A stretch of 8,656 nt of DNA from contig JAAWLS010000080.1 in NCBI GenBank assembly GCA_022798035.1, positions 1 to 8,656 of the forward strand, given 5' to 3'. The position numbers and the translations under genes were made by a program. The number at the start of each line of letters is the position of its first letter. Within the stretch, counting starts at the first letter, position 1. The notes beneath the pieces were generated by a model. It had not been told where the DNA came from and ran no database searches. It was given only the letters and a program-made list of their open reading frames with translations. This document shows, one piece after another, positions 6,121-8,656 of this stretch. This DNA is from Lachnospiraceae bacterium. Lineage in GTDB: Bacteria; Bacillota; Clostridia; Lachnospirales; Lachnospiraceae.

Positions 6121-6136
6121 CTGTCTGCGCAGACAG
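6121..6136. other. Perfect 16-bp palindrome just after the penicillin-binding protein gene
   Basis: The sequence CTGTCTGCGCAGACAG is fully self-complementary. It lies 12 bp beyond the minus-strand stop codon and could form a hairpin with a GCGC loop. Behind it the minus strand reads ATAATTTTC and the plus strand reads GGCTGGGGCTTTT, so it may be a weak bidirectional terminator that supports the larger structure at 6005-6100. A protein-binding site is also possible. Confidence 0.4.
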
Positions 6137-6148
6137 GCTGGGGCTTTT

Positions 6149-8656
6149 CTAATTTTCCTCTGATTCGTCCTCCTCATCGTGGATGTCAGGAACAGGGTTT
6201 TTGTCCTTATCTTTATCTCTATCTTTATCCTTATCTTTATCTTTGTCTTTTTTGTCCTCTTTTTTATCCTCGTCCTTTTTGTCCCGGTCTTGCTCATCCC
6301 TGTCTGTTTCATCCTCAGGCAGGGTGAATTCAGGAATAGGCTGGATAGAGGAAGCGGCATTGTGAATGGTGCAGTAATTTTCTTCTGTTAAAGAATCTGC
6401 CAGCAGATACGGGCCGTCTTCTGTGTCCGGGGAACCTCCCACAATGTAAATACCGGCCTGTCTGTTTTCCTCAGGACAGAATTCATTGGCCAGCATACCG
6501 GAGGCAGTGCAGATGGTGGCGCTCACGTGATGGTCGCAGTACTCTGTTGGAACAGTTCCAGCGGCAAAATATTCCGTCTGTACCATACTTCCCCTTGGGT
6601 CAGCGTCGCACAGACCTTCCACCGCAAGTTTCCCGGATTTTTTGCACACAACGGCGGTGACGATGCCTTCTGGCTGGGAGAAATCTCTGTATTCCAAATT
6701 TTCGTGAATGCGTCCCATAATCGTTCGCCAGAGCGTCTTGGGATTGGAAGTCAAAGCGCCGTCCTGGGGGCTGTTATCGTCATATCCGCACCATACAGAG
6801 CAGGTATAATAAGGAGTAAAACCAGAGAACAGAGCGTCCCGGTTTTTTGTGGTGGTTCCGGTTTTTCCGGCAATCGGCATGGTGCCAAAATTGACGGCGC
6901 CTCCGGTTCCCACATTGACGACATCCTGCATGGCGGAAGTCAGAAGGAAAGCGGTGCTTTCTTTGAGTACCGTGTGAGTTTCCGGTGTATTGTCGATGAG
7001 CACATTTCCATTATGGTCCAGAATTCTGGTGTAAAATCTAGGTTTAATATAAGTTCCTTTGCCTGCAATAGCGGCGTAGGCAGCAGTTAGTTCCAGATTT
7101 GTGACGCCTTTGGTGATGCCTCCAAGAGCCAGAGACTGCACAATGTCTTCTTGAGTCAGGGTGGTAAATCCAAAATTCGTCAGATAGTCATAGCCTACCT
7201 GGGGAGAAATATCTGTCAATGTCTTGACCGTTACCACATTGATGGATTTTGTGATGGCATAGCGGATGGTGGTAAATCCCCGGTAACTGTTGTCATAGTT
7301 TCGAAGAGACGTTCCGTTTGCATAGGAAAAGGGAGCGTCGTCCTGAACGGTGGCAAGGGTCATTCCAGCAGTGTCAAGAGCCGGCGCGTAGGCGGCCAGA
7401 ACTTTAAAGGTGGAGCCGGGCTGCCTTGCGGTGTCAGTGGCACGGTTTAAAGTCCGGCTTCCAGTCTTGTCACCACGGCCGCCCACAATTGCTTTTACTT
7501 CCCCGGTGTACTGGTCTATGATGGTGACGGCTGCCTGCGGCTGCATAGTGAACACGACGGATTCCCCGCCTTCCACAATGGTGTCGCCTTCCCCTATAAT
7601 TTCAGCTTTGTATGCGTCAATGGCGGCCTGAGCTTCTTCCACGCTGGCAAAATTCAAAGAATAATCCGACGAGGAAGCGCTGTAGTGGGAAATCATGGTC
7701 TGGTCACTGTAGTTTTCTATGGTGCCGTCCTTTTTCTTCACAGTCAGACGGTAGGAAAAGGAATATTTTGCAGCAGTGGAATAATTGTCGGGATTGTTGA
7801 CTTCCTCATCACAAATCTGCTGGATTCCCATGTCCTGGGTAGATTCAATGGTAAGACCGCTGTTGTAAATGGCTTTGTAGGCCTGGGTGTCTGTATAGCC
7901 TTTCTTTTCAACCAAATCCTGTACAATCTGGTCAATGACAGCATCCACGAAATAAGAGTTGGGATTTTCCTCTCCATACGCTATATTTACCTGCTGAATG
8001 CGGGAGTACACATCATCCTTTAGCGCTTCCTCATACTGCTTTTCTGAAATATAGTCCTGTTCCAGCATGTTTTTCAGCACCAGTTTCTGGCGTTTTTTAT
8101 TTTCCTCCGGATGGCTCACCGGATTGTAGGCAGAAGGATTTTTGGTGATACCGGCGATAACCGCTCCCTCAGAGAGTGTCAGCTCAGAGACGTCTTTGCC
8201 AAAATAACGGCGGGAGGCAGATTGAACGCCCAGAGTGTTCTGTCCCAGATTGATGGTATTCAGATAGTTTTCCAACACCCAGTCTTTGGATTTTACTTTG
8301 CTCAATTCTATGGCCAAATATTGTTCCTGAATCTTTCGCTTTACTTTTTCCATGCCGGATTGGCTGGTCCAGCCTTCAAACACATTGTTTTTTAAAAGCT
8401 GCTGTGTGATGGTGCTGGCTCCCTGATTAAATTTAAAACCGTTGCCGATGCCCTTGAATGCGGCCCGGACAATTCCTTTGATGTCAATGCCGTTGTGTTC
8501 ATAGAAACGCTCATCCTCAATGGCTACAAAGGCATGCTGGAGGTCTTTTGGAATTTCATCCAATGTCACATAGACCCGGTTGGAGCCAGAAGCCACCAGC
8601 TGCGCAGTCTGATTGCCCTGGTTGTCCAGCACCACGGACAGATAGCCGGTGGGAGT
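6149..8656 (-). CDS. Class A (bifunctional) penicillin-binding protein, PBP1A family, N-terminus outside the window
   Basis: This membrane-anchored enzyme polymerises and cross-links peptidoglycan. The frame is open to the right edge (TPTGYLSVV...), so the true start, cytoplasmic tail and membrane anchor lie beyond 8656; the GTG at 8635 is not a convincing start. Numbering from that GTG, the glycosyltransferase 51 domain has EDERFYEHNGID (40-51, catalytic E40), QGASTITQQL (71-80), KRKIQEQYLAIELS (99-112, E104) and KDWVLENYLNTINLG (117-131). The transpeptidase domain has the S408-T-F-K411 nucleophile motif, S464-I-N466 and K591-T-G-T594, so both activities look intact. Beyond it lie paired Cys motifs (C664, C676, C700, C709, C720, C755) and a highly charged tail (774-828) with a Lys-Asp repeat. 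It converges on the nitrogen genes and is probably unrelated to them. Confidence 0.94.
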   Translation of the reverse strand, partial: TPTGYLSVVLDNQGNQTAQLVASGSNRVYVTLDEIPKDLQHAFVAIEDERFYEHNGIDIKGIVRAAFKGIGNGFKFNQGASTITQQLLKNNVFEGWTSQSGMEKVKRKIQEQYLAIELSKVKSKDWVLENYLNTINLGQNTLGVQSASRRYFGKDVSELTLSEGAVIAGITKNPSAYNPVSHPEENKKRQKLVLKNMLEQDYISEKQYEEALKDDVYSRIQQVNIAYGEENPNSYFVDAVIDQIVQDLVEKKGYTDTQAYKAIYNSGLTIESTQDMGIQQICDEEVNNPDNYSTAAKYSFSYRLTVKKKDGTIENYSDQTMISHYSASSSDYSLNFASVEEAQAAIDAYKAEIIGEGDTIVEGGESVVFTMQPQAAVTIIDQYTGEVKAIVGGRGDKTGSRTLNRATDTARQPGSTFKVLAAYAPALDTAGMTLATVQDDAPFSYANGTSLRNYDNSYRGFTTIRYAITKSINVVTVKTLTDISPQVGYDYLTNFGFTTLTQEDIVQSLALGGITKGVTNLELTAAYAAIAGKGTYIKPRFYTRILDHNGNVLIDNTPETHTVLKESTAFLLTSAMQDVVNVGTGGAVNFGTMPIAGKTGTTTKNRDALFSGFTPYYTCSVWCGYDDNSPQDGALTSNPKTLWRTIMGRIHENLEYRDFSQPEGIVTAVVCKKSGKLAVEGLCDADPRGSMVQTEYFAAGTVPTEYCDHHVSATICTASGMLANEFCPEENRQAGIYIVGGSPDTEDGPYLLADSLTEENYCTIHNAASSIQPIPEFTLPEDETDRDEQDRDKKDEDKKEDKKDKDKDKDKDRDKDKDKNPVPDIHDEEDESEEN
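6200..6250 (-). repeat. In-frame hexanucleotide repeat encoding a (Lys-Asp)n tail
   Basis: Seventeen codons alternate Lys and Asp, with one Arg at residue 806 of the visible frame. The codons mix AAA/AAG and GAT/GAC, so the DNA is an imperfect 6-bp tandem repeat. It lies in a wider acidic and basic low-complexity segment (6152-6316) at the extracellular end of the penicillin-binding protein. Length variation by slippage would stay in frame. The repeat also creates meaningless open frames on the plus strand. Confidence 0.85.

Noticed and set aside
6179..6391. Plus-strand frames rich in Phe/Ile/Leu or Ser-Leu repeats
   Set aside because: They are the antisense readings of the Lys-Asp repeat in the penicillin-binding protein gene.
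8633..8635. GTG as the start of the penicillin-binding protein
   Set aside because: The frame continues upstream to the window edge with plausible protein sequence, there is no ribosome site, and the required membrane anchor would be missing.

Overview
The window looks like chromosomal DNA from a low-GC Firmicute of class Clostridia, most likely the gut Lachnospiraceae/Ruminococcus type. The reasons are the gene content (a type III glutamine synthetase, an ammonium channel fused to a PII domain, and a clostridial-style class A penicillin-binding protein with a Cys-rich end and a charged tail), the strong AGGAGG ribosome binding sites, and the AT-rich promoters and intrinsic terminators. The genus assignment is inference; no rRNA or marker gene is present.

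Layout. Positions 1-252 hold the right end of a tandem array of a structured non-coding repeat, with one 73-bp unit and one 163-bp unit; the short unit equals the long one minus an internal 90 bp. Positions 253-525 are an AT-rich promoter region and a leader with an intrinsic terminator at 387-421 upstream of glnN (526-2643, +, type III glutamine synthetase). Positions 2644-3076 are a 433-nt intergenic region and leader with several hairpins. It includes two terminator-like structures (2863-2923 and 3017-3044) and mutually exclusive pairings just before the ammonium transporter-PII fusion gene (3077-4822, +). A third + gene (4924-5994) encodes a protein with a degenerate response-regulator receiver domain followed by what resembles a degenerate histidine-kinase core. 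Positions 5995-6148 hold a long inverted repeat and a perfect palindrome between convergent genes. From 6149 to the right edge a class A penicillin-binding protein is encoded on the minus strand; its N-terminus lies beyond the window.

How the genes fit together. The first three genes form a nitrogen-assimilation locus. The Amt part brings in ammonium, its fused PII domain should sense 2-oxoglutarate and adenine nucleotides and gate the channel, and GlnN fixes ammonium into glutamine. The third protein sits directly downstream and is the best candidate for a new regulatory component, although nothing in the sequence proves that it acts on nitrogen. glnN and amt are each preceded by a terminator inside the leader, which suggests control by premature termination (inference). 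The penicillin-binding protein is a housekeeping cell-wall gene of opposite orientation with no evident functional link.
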